Of a stretch of DNA of 36,796 nt, positions 17,069 to 25,053 are shown piece after piece. Source of the stretch: Paracoccus sp. S-4012 (GTDB lineage: Bacteria > Pseudomonadota > Alphaproteobacteria > Rhodobacterales > Rhodobacteraceae); assembly GCF_009674885.1 (NCBI RefSeq), contig NZ_WKKA01000023.1:1-36796 (forward strand). Direction: 5' to 3'. Position 1 is the stretch's first letter, and the number at the start of each line of letters is the position of its first letter. The notes below the pieces were generated by a model. That model did not search any database, was not told the origin of the DNA, and was given only the letters and a program-made list of their open reading frames with translations. The position numbers and the translations under genes are program-made.

Positions 17069-17128
17069 AAACTGCCGCGCGCGGTCAGCGTCCACTTCTG
17101 GGAAGCTGCGGCGCGACACCGTCGCCAG
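17069..17128 (+). repeat. 60-bp coding-like repeat, copy B (partner at 2900-2959)
   Basis: It encodes KLPRAVSVHFWEAAARHRRQ in the plus frame and continues PAVWFGPGRSERLQVDPL before running into the opposite-strand integrase. It is closely similar to copy A with mainly silent third-base changes. It lies between the truncated cysA and the integrase remnant. The family is unknown. Confidence 0.55.
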
Positions 17129-17164
17129 CCCGCGGTCTGGTTCGGGCCGGGCCGGTCGGAGCGG

Positions 17165-17727
17165 CTACAGGTCGATCCCCTCCGAGAGCGACAGCGCATC
17201 GTCGATGTCGACGCCAAGGTAGCGAACCGTGCTGTCCATCTTCGTGTGTCCCAGCAGCAGCTGGACCGCACGGAGGTTCCCTGTTTTCTTGTAGACCTGC
17301 GCCACCTTGGTCCGGCGCATGGAATGCCTGCCGTAAGCGCTCGGCTCCAGGCTAACCGACGAGACCCAGCCCCTTACGATCCTGGCATACTGCCGGGTTA
17401 AAGGTGCGGGCTGCCATGGATCCGGCTCGGCCAAAGGAACTCGAGGCCGATCATTTCGGGGTCGCGGATCCAGCGCTCGAGGGACAGCCTCGTGGACTCG
17501 GTGATCTCGAACCGGACCGGCTTGCCCGTTTTGCTCTGAGCGTCGACCCGCGTTCCTTCACACGCCCGGCAACGAAGACATCGCGTACGCGGAGGCCTTA
17601 CCAGGTCGAAACCGCGGAGTTTGCTATCGACGGCCATGTTGAACAGCGCGAGGTCACACGCGTTGCCGCCCATTTCGAGGCGGACCCTGATGGCGCAAGC
17701 CGTCTGTTTGGTGGTGGGGCATGGTAG
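17165..17727 (-). pseudogene. tyrosine recombinase/integrase, truncated and frameshifted
   Basis: On the minus strand, a first frame from about 17727 reads CAIRVRLEMGGNACDLALFNMAVDSKLRG, then SKTGKPVRFEITE and IGLEFLWPSRIHGSPHL. Near 17400-17434 it shifts to a second frame with TRQYARIVRGWVSS, HSMRRTK (the H-x-x-R box), LRAVQLLLGHTKMDSTVRYLG (H box and catalytic Tyr) and ends at EGIDL. This is a common alphaproteobacterial tyrosine recombinase of about 200 residues. A frame-closing TAG lies just upstream of 17727, and the N-terminal part is missing. It abuts the truncated cysA, suggesting that recombination cut both. Confidence 0.8.
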
Positions 17728-17962
17728 CTACGGCATCACGCCAAAGCGGACACGCGCTCATTCCGAAGCGTCCTCTGACCCTCCTAGCTGATGTTCGTTA
17801 GGGAATCTTCCAAAGATTTCGACTGCGGCCTTGGACAAATTCGTCTTGAGTGCTGAAGCCGCTCTGGCGAAGCCGCCAAGATTGTCGTTATTCAGGCTCC
17901 TGGGCAAGACGGACCGCAAGCGAGATGCCGGCATCTCGCCGGGGCTGACGGGAGGAACATGA

Positions 17963-18285
17963 ATGTGCGGCAAAACCCTGTTCATCACGGCGCGTCCGGC
18001 GATATCGGCGCTGCTCCCGCCCGGCTGGCGGTCTCGAGAGGCCGGCGGGTGGGACTGTTCGCCAGACGTGCGGATCGGCTCAGGACGCTCGTCGATCAGT
18101 TGGGAACGGGCAATGCGATCTCGGTGCCGGGCGACGTGACGCAGTTCTCCGATCAGCAGGCGGCGCTGGAGCGCATGGCCGAGGCATTCGGCGGCCTCGA
18201 TGCAGCCTTCGCCAATGCGGGTCGTGGCCTCGACGCCCCAGGCACCGAGGGCGGCGATGTGGACGATGGCAGGCCATGATCGCTT
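17963..18285 (+). pseudogene. SDR-family oxidoreductase, N-terminal remnant
   Basis: ATG 17963 lies 7 bases behind GGAGGA and reads MCGKTLFIT. The Rossmann motif GASGDIGAAPARLAVSRG then follows in another frame, as if one base were missing near 17988. The rest of the domain (VGLFARRADRL, VPGDVTQFSDQQAALERMAEAFGGLDAAFANAGRG) is good. At GGDVDD the frame breaks again (family: DDWQAM), and homology ends by about 18285, before the catalytic Ser-Tyr-Lys. It is a dead fragment of a separate SDR, not closely similar to the one at 6.9 kb. Confidence 0.75.
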
Positions 18286-18290
18286 GCGAT

Positions 18291-19002
18291 CGTCAATCGT
18301 TTCGTCAGCGCACGTCCACCCGGTTCGGGCAACTACCGTTTGAGCAGGTGCGTTCATACGAGCAGTGGCGATTCGCTCCAAGTACCCGGTTTGCATGCGA
18401 GTGGCACGATTGCTTTGGCTTGGAGGAAAGCTCTTGAATTTGTTGGAAGGCACAAAATTGGTGTCGGGAGATTCGGGCCCACTTATGGGAGATGTCAAGC
18501 GCGGATTTTCGGAATCGTGAAATCATACCAGTCGTCGCCAGACGGCCGCAGCAGGGCTCGCGTTCGGGCGACCACCGGCCAGTGCCAGTCTGGCGCCTGG
18601 GTAAACCCCGCGGAAGACGTCAGAACATCGGGGATCGGAGCGACGAACCCTGGGCTGATGTTCAAATTGCGATATCGGCAAAGGCAGCGAGCCGTTCAGA
18701 AGCCGCTGGCCGTTGACGCCGGTCGGCGCCGCGTTGATCGCCCAACCCGCGCCGCGGCCGGCCTCGGCCAAGCCGAGCCCCGCAGAAAGTCGCTCCGCCG
18801 GCCTCACGCCGCGCGAGTATCTCGCATCTACCGGAGCCTGAGAGCCCCCGATGGGTGCCCGGTCTGGATACCCCCTTGACGCAGTCGGCGGGAGGGGCGT
18901 CAATGGACCCACATGCCGGGCATGGCCCGGACGGCAGCCGCGCACCGCGCCGCGTTCCCCGGAGGAGGAGGCGGCGCGGGGCGCGTTGCTTTGGGGGTCT
19001 CT
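18291..19002. other. gene-free stretch upstream of the amide operon
   Basis: The part at 18340-18540 is visibly AT-richer than its surroundings and carries no gene I can support. The part at 18540-18900 has open frames on both strands without recognisable motifs. Near its end TTGACGC (18876-18882) and GCGTCAA (18897-18903) form a 7-bp inverted repeat with a 14-base loop. The leader of the amiC-like gene therefore may hold a hairpin relevant to antitermination. No ANTAR-type double hexaloop was convincingly found. Confidence 0.35.
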
Positions 19003-20046
19003 TTGGCGCAGCGCATCCGGATCGGCCTTCTGCTGTCCCGTTCGGGGAGCTATGCGATCCTGTCGGCCGCCTGCCGCTCGGGCGCGCTGCGGGCCGTCGA
19101 GGAGGTCAATGCCGACCCCGCCTTCCCCTTCGCCCTCGACCCGGTCGAGCGGGACCCGGCCGGCGAGTCCGACGCCTACGCGCCTCTTTGCGCCGAACTG
19201 GTCAGCCAGGGGGCGCGGCACATCCTGGGCTGCGTCACCTCCTGGAGCCGCAAGGAAGTCATCCCGACGCTGGAGCGTCTGGGCGCCGTGCTGTGGTATC
19301 CCTGTCCCTACGAGGGGTTCGAGGCGTCCTCGCAGGTGGTCTATGTCCATGCCTGCCCGAGCCGGCATCTCGTCCCGCTGCTCGCCTGGGCGCTGCCGCG
19401 CTTCGGGGCGCGCGGCTACCTGACCGGCTCCAACTACATCTGGGGCTGGGAGGTGAACCGCGTCGCGCGGGACCTGATCCAAGAGGCGGGCGAGACCGTG
19501 CTGGGCGAGCGTTACCTGCCGCTCGGCGACTGCGACGCGGGCCGGATGCTGGCCGAGATCCGCGCCACGCGCCCCGGCTTCGTGCTCAACAACCTGGTCG
19601 GCGCCTCCTCCTATGCCTTCCTCGCGGCGATGGCGCGGCTGCGTGAGGAGGAGGGGCTGGCGATCCCGGTCCTGTCCTGCAACCTGACCGAATGCGAATT
19701 GCCGACGCTGGGGGCGGCGGCCGAAGGGCTGATCGCCGCCGGTCCGTCCTTCGGCGAGGGGAACGGATCGCTGGAGGCTGCCGCCCATGCGGCCGTCCTG
19801 AGCCTCGCGCGGCGGATGGCGACGGCCGGGCCGGAGGCACCACTCGACGCGCTGCTCGCCGCCCCGGACGGCGGCGCGCTGGAGATCGACCCGGCCACGC
19901 ACCACGCCACGCTCCCGGCGCTGGTCGCCCGGGTCGAGGGCGGCGCCTTCCGGGTGCTGGAGCGGCAAGAGGCCCGCCCGCCCGATCCCTATCTCGCGCG
20001 CAGGCCGTCCTTCGCCGCCGCGCGGCTGCGGGCCGTGGCGCCATGA
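19003..20046 (+). CDS. amiC: AmiC-like amide/urea-sensing periplasmic-binding-fold protein
   Basis: This 347-residue protein of the type I binding-protein fold (Peripla_BP_5/6) is most like AmiC, the cytoplasmic amide sensor, and urea-binding proteins. It shows IRIGLLLSRSGSYAILSAACRSGALRAVEEVNAD, WYPCPYEGFEAS, YLTGSNYIWGWEVNR and SCNLTECELPTLG. No export signal is seen, which favours an AmiC role over a transporter subunit. TTG 19003 after GGGGG is the preferred start. ATG 18913 or 18922 would add a Gly-rich extension. The stop overlaps the start of the AmiR-like gene. In Pseudomonas, AmiC holds AmiR inactive until an amide binds. Confidence 0.8.
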   Translation: MAQRIRIGLLLSRSGSYAILSAACRSGALRAVEEVNADPAFPFALDPVERDPAGESDAYAPLCAELVSQGARHILGCVTSWSRKEVIPTLERLGAVLWYPCPYEGFEASSQVVYVHACPSRHLVPLLAWALPRFGARGYLTGSNYIWGWEVNRVARDLIQEAGETVLGERYLPLGDCDAGRMLAEIRATRPGFVLNNLVGASSYAFLAAMARLREEEGLAIPVLSCNLTECELPTLGAAAEGLIAAGPSFGEGNGSLEAAAHAAVLSLARRMATAGPEAPLDALLAAPDGGALEIDPATHHATLPALVARVEGGAFRVLERQEARPPDPYLARRPSFAAARLRAVAP

Positions 20047-20633
20047 GGTCGCTCAGGACTCCGTCGCTCGGCGGCGCGCGCGCGGTTATCCTGCACCGCC
20101 CGCACCCCACGGTCGAGGCGCTGACGCGCCAGCTCGCCGCCATCGGGCTGCAGGCCGAGGCTCATTGGCCCGACCTCGGCCCAACGGCGCTTGCCGCCGA
20201 CTTCGTGTTCTTCGACGTGGACCGCGGCCATGACGCGCAGTTCCCCTGGCCGCCCGGCGCGGCGCCGATGCCGATGGTCGCCCTGATCGGCTCGGAGGCG
20301 CCGGGGCGCATCGAATGGGCGCTGTCGATGGGCGCGGACGCACAGATGCTCAAGCCCGTCGGCGATGGTGGCGTGCATGCGGCGCTGCTGATCGCTCACG
20401 CCGCCTTTGCTGCGCGGCGGGCGCTCGCCGCCGAGATCGACGGGCTGCGCGCGCGTCTCGCGGGGCGGCGCACCGTGGTGCGCGCCGTCGCGCTGCTGGC
20501 GGCCGGGAGCGACGAGGAGGCGGCCTATGCCGAGCTGCGCCGCCGCGCGATGGAGTGGCGCGTGACCATCGAGGAGGCGGCTGCCCGCCTCGTGGCGCAG
20601 GGAGGTCCGCTTGTCCGACGTCGCCCTGCCTGA
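20043..20633 (+). CDS. amiR: AmiR-like ANTAR transcription antiterminator
   Basis: This is a 196-residue protein. The N-terminal two thirds form a receiver-like domain lacking clear phospho-acceptor motifs (VILHRPHPTVEALTRQLAAIG, FVFFDVDRG, LKPVGDGG). After a coiled-coil-like helix (LAAEIDGLRARLAGRRTV) comes a three-helix ANTAR domain (ALLAAGSDEEAAYAELRRRAMEWRVTIEEAAARLV). ANTAR domains bind paired hairpins in leader RNA and prevent termination. It overlaps amiC by four bases and its 3' end overlaps the next permease gene, so sensor, antiterminator and transporter are one transcript. The likely target is the leader of this operon. Confidence 0.82.
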   Translation: MRSLRTPSLGGARAVILHRPHPTVEALTRQLAAIGLQAEAHWPDLGPTALAADFVFFDVDRGHDAQFPWPPGAAPMPMVALIGSEAPGRIEWALSMGADAQMLKPVGDGGVHAALLIAHAAFAARRALAAEIDGLRARLAGRRTVVRAVALLAAGSDEEAAYAELRRRAMEWRVTIEEAAARLVAQGGPLVRRRPA

Positions 20634-21504
20634 GCCGGCGCGCCGCGGCACGCTCGCGCGGCTGACGCGCCGACCGCTGGCGCTGCTCGGCCTGCTGCTG
20701 ATCGCCGCCACCGTGTTCGCGGCGGTCTTCGCGCCCTGGCTCACGCCCTATTCGCCATACGAGCAGCATTTCGACGGCCTCACCCTCGAAGGGGCGCCGC
20801 TGCCCCCCGGCGGAGGACCGGACGGGGCTTTCGCGCTCGGCACCGATCTGCTGGGCCGCGACCTGTTAACCCGCATCCTGTTCGGGGCGCGGACCTCGCT
20901 CGTCATCGGCATCGTGGCGAATGGAATGGCGCTGATCGTTGGCACGCTGGTGGGCGTGACGGCGGGCTATTTCCGCGGCTGGCTCGGCGGGCTCCTGATG
21001 CGCTTCACCGATCTGATGATGGCATTCCCGGCGCTCCTGCTCGCCATCTGCCTTGCCGCGATCCTGCAACCTTCGCTCTGGATCGTGGCGCTGGTGATCG
21101 CACTGGTGAACTGGGTCCAGGTCGCCCGCGTCCTCTACACCGAGACGACCTCGCTCGCGGAGCGCGACTTCGTGCAGGCCGAGCGTGCCATCGGCGCCGG
21201 ACACGGCCGAATCCTGTTCCGCCACCTGCTGCCGCATCTGCTGCCGATGATCATCGTCTATGGCACGCTCGGCATCTCGACGACCGTGCTGCTGGAAGCC
21301 ACGCTGTCGTTCCTCGGCATCGGCGTGCAGCCACCCGATCCGTCCTGGGGCAACATCATCTTCGAGAACCAGACCTACTTTCAGGCCGCGCCCTGGCTCG
21401 TGTTCTTCCCCGGCATGGCGATCCTGGCGCTGGCACTGGCATTCAACCTCGTCGGCGACGCGCTGCGGGACGTCCTCGATCCGACCCAGCGGGCGAGGGG
21501 CTGA
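20611..21504 (+). CDS. dppC: DppC-type peptide/amide ABC transporter permease
   Basis: This 297-residue permease is of the DppC/OppC family. It has the family N-terminal helix (RRPLALLGLLLIAATVFAAVFAPWL), FALGTDLLGRDLLTRILFGARTSLVIG, and the EAA loop AERAIGAGHGRILFRHLLPHLLP. The start is TTG 20611 directly behind GGAGG (20601-20605); no ATG is available in that position. It overlaps amiR by 23 bases. The order C before B is the reverse of the usual dppBC order. Confidence 0.9.
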   Translation: MSDVALPEPARRGTLARLTRRPLALLGLLLIAATVFAAVFAPWLTPYSPYEQHFDGLTLEGAPLPPGGGPDGAFALGTDLLGRDLLTRILFGARTSLVIGIVANGMALIVGTLVGVTAGYFRGWLGGLLMRFTDLMMAFPALLLAICLAAILQPSLWIVALVIALVNWVQVARVLYTETTSLAERDFVQAERAIGAGHGRILFRHLLPHLLPMIIVYGTLGISTTVLLEATLSFLGIGVQPPDPSWGNIIFENQTYFQAAPWLVFFPGMAILALALAFNLVGDALRDVLDPTQRARG

Positions 21505-21507
21505 GCG

Positions 21508-22428
21508 ATGGCCCTCTATCTCGCCCGCCGCCTCCTCCAGTCGGTGCTGATCCTGCTCGGGGTCACGCTGATCACCTTCTTCCTGCTCTATGTCCTGCCC
21601 GCCGATCCGGTGCGCCAGATCGCCGGCCGCTCGGCCACCGCGCAGACGGTCGAGTCGATCCGCCAGCAGCTCGGCCTCGACCAGCCGTTCTGGGTCCAGT
21701 ACGCGCGCTATCTCCGGGGCCTGCTGCATCTCGATCTCGGCCGCTCCTATCTGCAGCGCAGCGAGGTCTCCGAGCTGATCTGGGCCCGCCTGCCGCCCAC
21801 GCTGCTGTTGATGGCCGCCGCCATCGCCTGCGAGGTGGTCATCGGTCTTGTCATGGGGATCTGGGCGGCGCTGCGGCGGGGAACGGCGACCGACACCGCC
21901 CTGATGCTCGTGAGCTTCGCGGGCGTCTCGGCGCCGCAGTTCGTGGTGGGGCTGCTGATGCTCTACGTCTTCGGCGTCTGGCTGCGCTGGCTGCCGATCG
22001 GCGGCTACGGAACGGCCGCGCATCTGGTCCTGCCGGCGCTCACTCTCGGCCTCCTTGGCGCGGGCTGGTATTCGCGCATGATGCGCTCCTCCATGGTCGA
22101 GGTGCTGCGGCAGGACTTCGTCCGCACCGCCCGCGCCAAGGGCCTGACCCGCGCCCGCGTGGTCCTGCGTCACGCACTGCCGAACGCGATCCTGCCCATC
22201 GTGGCGATGATCGGGATCGACATCGGCATCTTCATGGGCGGCATCGTCGTGGTCGAGAGCGTGTTCGGCTGGCCCGGCATCGGCCAGCTCGCCTGGCAGG
22301 CGATCCAGCGCGTCGACATCCCGATCATCATGGGCGTCACCATCGTCTCGGCGGTGGGGATCATCCTCGGCAACCTCCTGGCCGACATCGTGGCCCCCCT
22401 CATCGACCCGCGCATCAAGCTTCGCTGA
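21508..22428 (+). CDS. dppB: DppB-type peptide/amide ABC transporter permease
   Basis: This is a 306-residue partner permease. It has the DppB N-terminus (LARRLLQSVLILLGVTLITFFLLYVLPADP), the QLGLDQPFWVQYARYL segment, the EAA loop ARAKGLTRARVVLRHALPNA and VFGWPGIGQLAWQAIQRVDIPIIMG. It starts 3 bases after dppC, with GAGGGG as ribosome site. The binding protein follows after 24 bases. Confidence 0.92.
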   Translation: MALYLARRLLQSVLILLGVTLITFFLLYVLPADPVRQIAGRSATAQTVESIRQQLGLDQPFWVQYARYLRGLLHLDLGRSYLQRSEVSELIWARLPPTLLLMAAAIACEVVIGLVMGIWAALRRGTATDTALMLVSFAGVSAPQFVVGLLMLYVFGVWLRWLPIGGYGTAAHLVLPALTLGLLGAGWYSRMMRSSMVEVLRQDFVRTARAKGLTRARVVLRHALPNAILPIVAMIGIDIGIFMGGIVVVESVFGWPGIGQLAWQAIQRVDIPIIMGVTIVSAVGIILGNLLADIVAPLIDPRIKLR

Positions 22429-22452
22429 AGACATCAAACAGGGAGAGAACGA

Positions 22453-24084
22453 ATGAAAAGACTGCTCGCTTCCACCGCGCTGCTTGCCGCCCTCGCGCTG
22501 CCCGCGGCGGCCCAGGACGCCGACACCTACCAGCCCGACCCGAACGCCACGCCGGGCGGCTCGATCATCATCACCTACAAGGACGACGTGGCCACCCTCG
22601 ACCCGGCCATCGGCTACGACTGGCAGAACTGGTCGATGATCAAGTCGCTGTTCGACGGGCTGATGGACTACGTCCCCGGCACCACCGACCTGCGGCCGGG
22701 TCTCGCCGAGAGCTTCGAGGTTGCCGAGGACGGTCTCACCTACACCTTCACGCTGCGCGAGGGCGTCACCTTCCACAACGGCCGCGAGATGACGGCCGAG
22801 GACGTGAAATACTCGCTCGACCGCGTGACCGACCCCGAGACGCAGTCGCCCGGCGCAGGCTTCTTTGCCGCCGTCGCGGGCTTCGACGCGCAGATGGCGG
22901 GCGAGGCCGAGGGCTTGTCGGGCGTCGAGGCCGTGGACCCGCGCACGGTGCGCATCACACTGTCGCGCCCCGACGCGACCTTCCTGCACGTCATGGCGCT
23001 CAACTTCTCCTATGTCGTGCCGCGCGAGGCGGTCGAGGAATCCGGGCCCGACTTCGGCCGCAACCCGGTCGGCACAGGTGCCTTCCGCCTCGCCGACTGG
23101 ACGCTCGGGCAGCGGCTCGTGTTCGAGAAGAACCCCGACTACTGGATCGAGGGCGTGCCCTATCTCGACCAGATCACGATCGAGGTGGGACAGGAGCCGA
23201 CCGTGGCGCTGCTCCGGCTCCAGAACGGCGAGGTGGACATCCCCGGCGACGGCATTCCGCCGGCGCAGTTCACGCAGGTGATGGCCGATCCTGCCCAGGC
23301 CGAGCGCGTCGTGCAGGGCGGCCAACTCCATACCGGCTACGTCACGATGAACGTGACGCAGCCGCCCTTCGACAGCCTGCAGGTCCGGCAGGCCGTCAAC
23401 ATGGCGATCAACAAGGACCGGATCGTGCAGATCATCAACGGCCGCGCGGTGCCTGCCAACCAGCCGCTGCCGCCGTCCATGCCGGGCTACGCCGAGGACT
23501 ACGAGGGCTATCCCTACGACCCCGAGGCGGCGAGGGCGCTGATCGCCGAGGCGGGCCATGCGGACGGGTTCGCGACCGAGCTCTACGTGATGAACACCGA
23601 CCCGAACCCGCGCATCGCCCAGGCGATCCAGCAGGACCTCGCAGCGGTGGGCATCGACGCCTCGATCCAGTCGCTCGCGCAGGCCAACGTCATCGAGGCC
23701 GGCGGCGCCGGCATCGCGCCGATGATCTGGTCGGGCGGCATGGCGTGGATCGCGGACTTCCCGGACCCCGCCAACTTCTACTACCCGATCCTCGGCTGCG
23801 GCGGCGCCGTGGAGGGCGGCTGGAACTGGTCGAAGTACTGCAACGAAGAGCTCGACGCGATGGCGGCCGAGGCCGACGCCATCTCCGACCCCGCGCGGGC
23901 CGACGAGCGGCTTGGCATGTGGACCGAGATCTATACCCGCGTGATGGACGACGCCCCTTGGGCGCCCGTCTTCAACGAGGAGCGCTACACGATGCGTTCG
24001 CCCCGCATGGGCGGCGCCGACGCGCTCTACGTCGACCCGGTGTCGATCCCGGTCAACTACGACTACGTCTACGTGACCGAGTGA
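22453..24084 (+). CDS. SBP family 5 (Dpp/Opp-type) substrate-binding protein
   Basis: This 543-residue periplasmic protein has a clear signal peptide (KRLLASTALLAALALPAAAQ). Family 5 features are ATLDPAIGYDWQ, LRPGLAESFEVAEDGLTYTFTLREGVTFHNG, TAEDVKYSLDR, NPVGTGAFRLADW and VRQAVNMAINKDRI. The ribosome site is AGGGAGAG. Family members bind peptides, nickel, glutathione or other small solutes. Given the downstream formamidase and amidase, an amide or amino-acid-amide substrate is inferred. It is 9 bases ahead of fmdA. Confidence 0.92.
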   Translation: MKRLLASTALLAALALPAAAQDADTYQPDPNATPGGSIIITYKDDVATLDPAIGYDWQNWSMIKSLFDGLMDYVPGTTDLRPGLAESFEVAEDGLTYTFTLREGVTFHNGREMTAEDVKYSLDRVTDPETQSPGAGFFAAVAGFDAQMAGEAEGLSGVEAVDPRTVRITLSRPDATFLHVMALNFSYVVPREAVEESGPDFGRNPVGTGAFRLADWTLGQRLVFEKNPDYWIEGVPYLDQITIEVGQEPTVALLRLQNGEVDIPGDGIPPAQFTQVMADPAQAERVVQGGQLHTGYVTMNVTQPPFDSLQVRQAVNMAINKDRIVQIINGRAVPANQPLPPSMPGYAEDYEGYPYDPEAARALIAEAGHADGFATELYVMNTDPNPRIAQAIQQDLAAVGIDASIQSLAQANVIEAGGAGIAPMIWSGGMAWIADFPDPANFYYPILGCGGAVEGGWNWSKYCNEELDAMAAEADAISDPARADERLGMWTEIYTRVMDDAPWAPVFNEERYTMRSPRMGGADALYVDPVSIPVNYDYVYVTE

Positions 24085-24093
24085 GCGGACAGC

Positions 24094-25053
24094 ATGTGCA
24101 AGACCTGTGACTACACGATCCACGGGCATCAGCACCATTTCGGCTGGGACAACGCGCTCGTCCCGGCCGAGAGGGTCGCCCCCGGATCGACGATCCTGTT
24201 CCACTGCCAGGATTCCTCGGCGGGCCAGCTCGGCCCGTCCTCAACGCTCGCAGACGTCGTGGCCCTCGACTTCAGCCGCATCAACCCGGTCTCGGGGCCC
24301 ATCTGGGTCGAGGGGGCCGAGCCCGGCGACGCGCTCAAGGTCACGATCGAGGGCTTCACACCACAGCGGCGCGAGGGGACGGCCTGGGGCTGGACCGCGA
24401 ACATCCCGAGCTTTGGGCTGCTCGCGGACCAGTTCGCCGACCCGGCGCTGATCGTCTGGACCTACGACGCGGACACGATGGAGCCTGCGATGTGGGGCAC
24501 GCAGGCCCGGATCCCGCTCAAGCCCTTCGCCGGCACCATCGGCAACGCGCTGGCCGAGCCGGGGCTGCATTCGATCGTGCCGCCCAGGCGGGTCGGGGGC
24601 AACCTCGACATCCGCGACCTCGCCGCGGGGACCACGCTCTATCTGCCCGTGGAGGTCGCGGGGGCGCTGTTCTCCGTGGGCGACACGCACGCCGCCCAGG
24701 GCGACGGCGAGGTCTGCGGCACCGCGATCGAGAGCCCGATGGACGCGGTGCTGACGCTCGACCTCGTCAAGGGCGCAAACCTCAGGATGCCGCGCTTCAC
24801 GACGCCGGGGCCGGTCACGCGGCACCTCGACGCCAAGGGCTACGAGGTGACGACGGGCGTCGGCCCGGACCTGATGGCAGGCGCGCGGGACGCGGTGGCG
24901 GGGATGATCGACCTGCTCTGCGCGAGCCGCGGCATGTCGGCGGTCGATGCCTACATGCTGTGCTCGACCTGCGGCGACCTGCGGATCTCCGAGGTCGTGG
25001 ACGCGCCGAACTGGGTGGTGAGCTTCTACTTCCCGAGGGCCGTGTTCGAGTGA
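24094..25053 (+). CDS. fmdA: acetamidase/formamidase (FmdA/AmdA family)
   Basis: This 319-residue enzyme hydrolyses short amides to the carboxylate and ammonia. It carries the family signature GDTHAAQGDGEVCGTAIE at about residues 196-213, an early GHQHHFGWDN, WVEGAEPGDALKVTI and VVDAPNWVVSFYFPR at the end. It starts 9 bases after the binding-protein gene, and its stop overlaps the GTG of the ATPase gene. An enzyme gene embedded between transporter subunits indicates that import and hydrolysis are coupled in expression. An unusual point is the cysteine-rich start (MCKTCDY) and late CSTCG, which some members share. Confidence 0.92.
   Translation: MCKTCDYTIHGHQHHFGWDNALVPAERVAPGSTILFHCQDSSAGQLGPSSTLADVVALDFSRINPVSGPIWVEGAEPGDALKVTIEGFTPQRREGTAWGWTANIPSFGLLADQFADPALIVWTYDADTMEPAMWGTQARIPLKPFAGTIGNALAEPGLHSIVPPRRVGGNLDIRDLAAGTTLYLPVEVAGALFSVGDTHAAQGDGEVCGTAIESPMDAVLTLDLVKGANLRMPRFTTPGPVTRHLDAKGYEVTTGVGPDLMAGARDAVAGMIDLLCASRGMSAVDAYMLCSTCGDLRISEVVDAPNWVVSFYFPRAVFE

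Noticed and set aside
17758..18498. 246-codon minus-strand frame
   Set aside because: Most of it is antisense to the SDR remnant. Only the last 60 residues, at 17758-17950, look protein-like, and no family was recognised.
18800..19003. ANTAR-type double hexaloop motif
   Set aside because: The hairpin candidates here do not show the A and G at loop positions 1 and 4 expected for ANTAR targets.
20866..24204. Very long minus-strand open frame (over 1100 codons)
   Set aside because: It is the antisense of the dppC, dppB and binding-protein genes; high G+C at third positions removes stops. Its product is a low-complexity Arg/His/Asp-rich sequence with no family motif.
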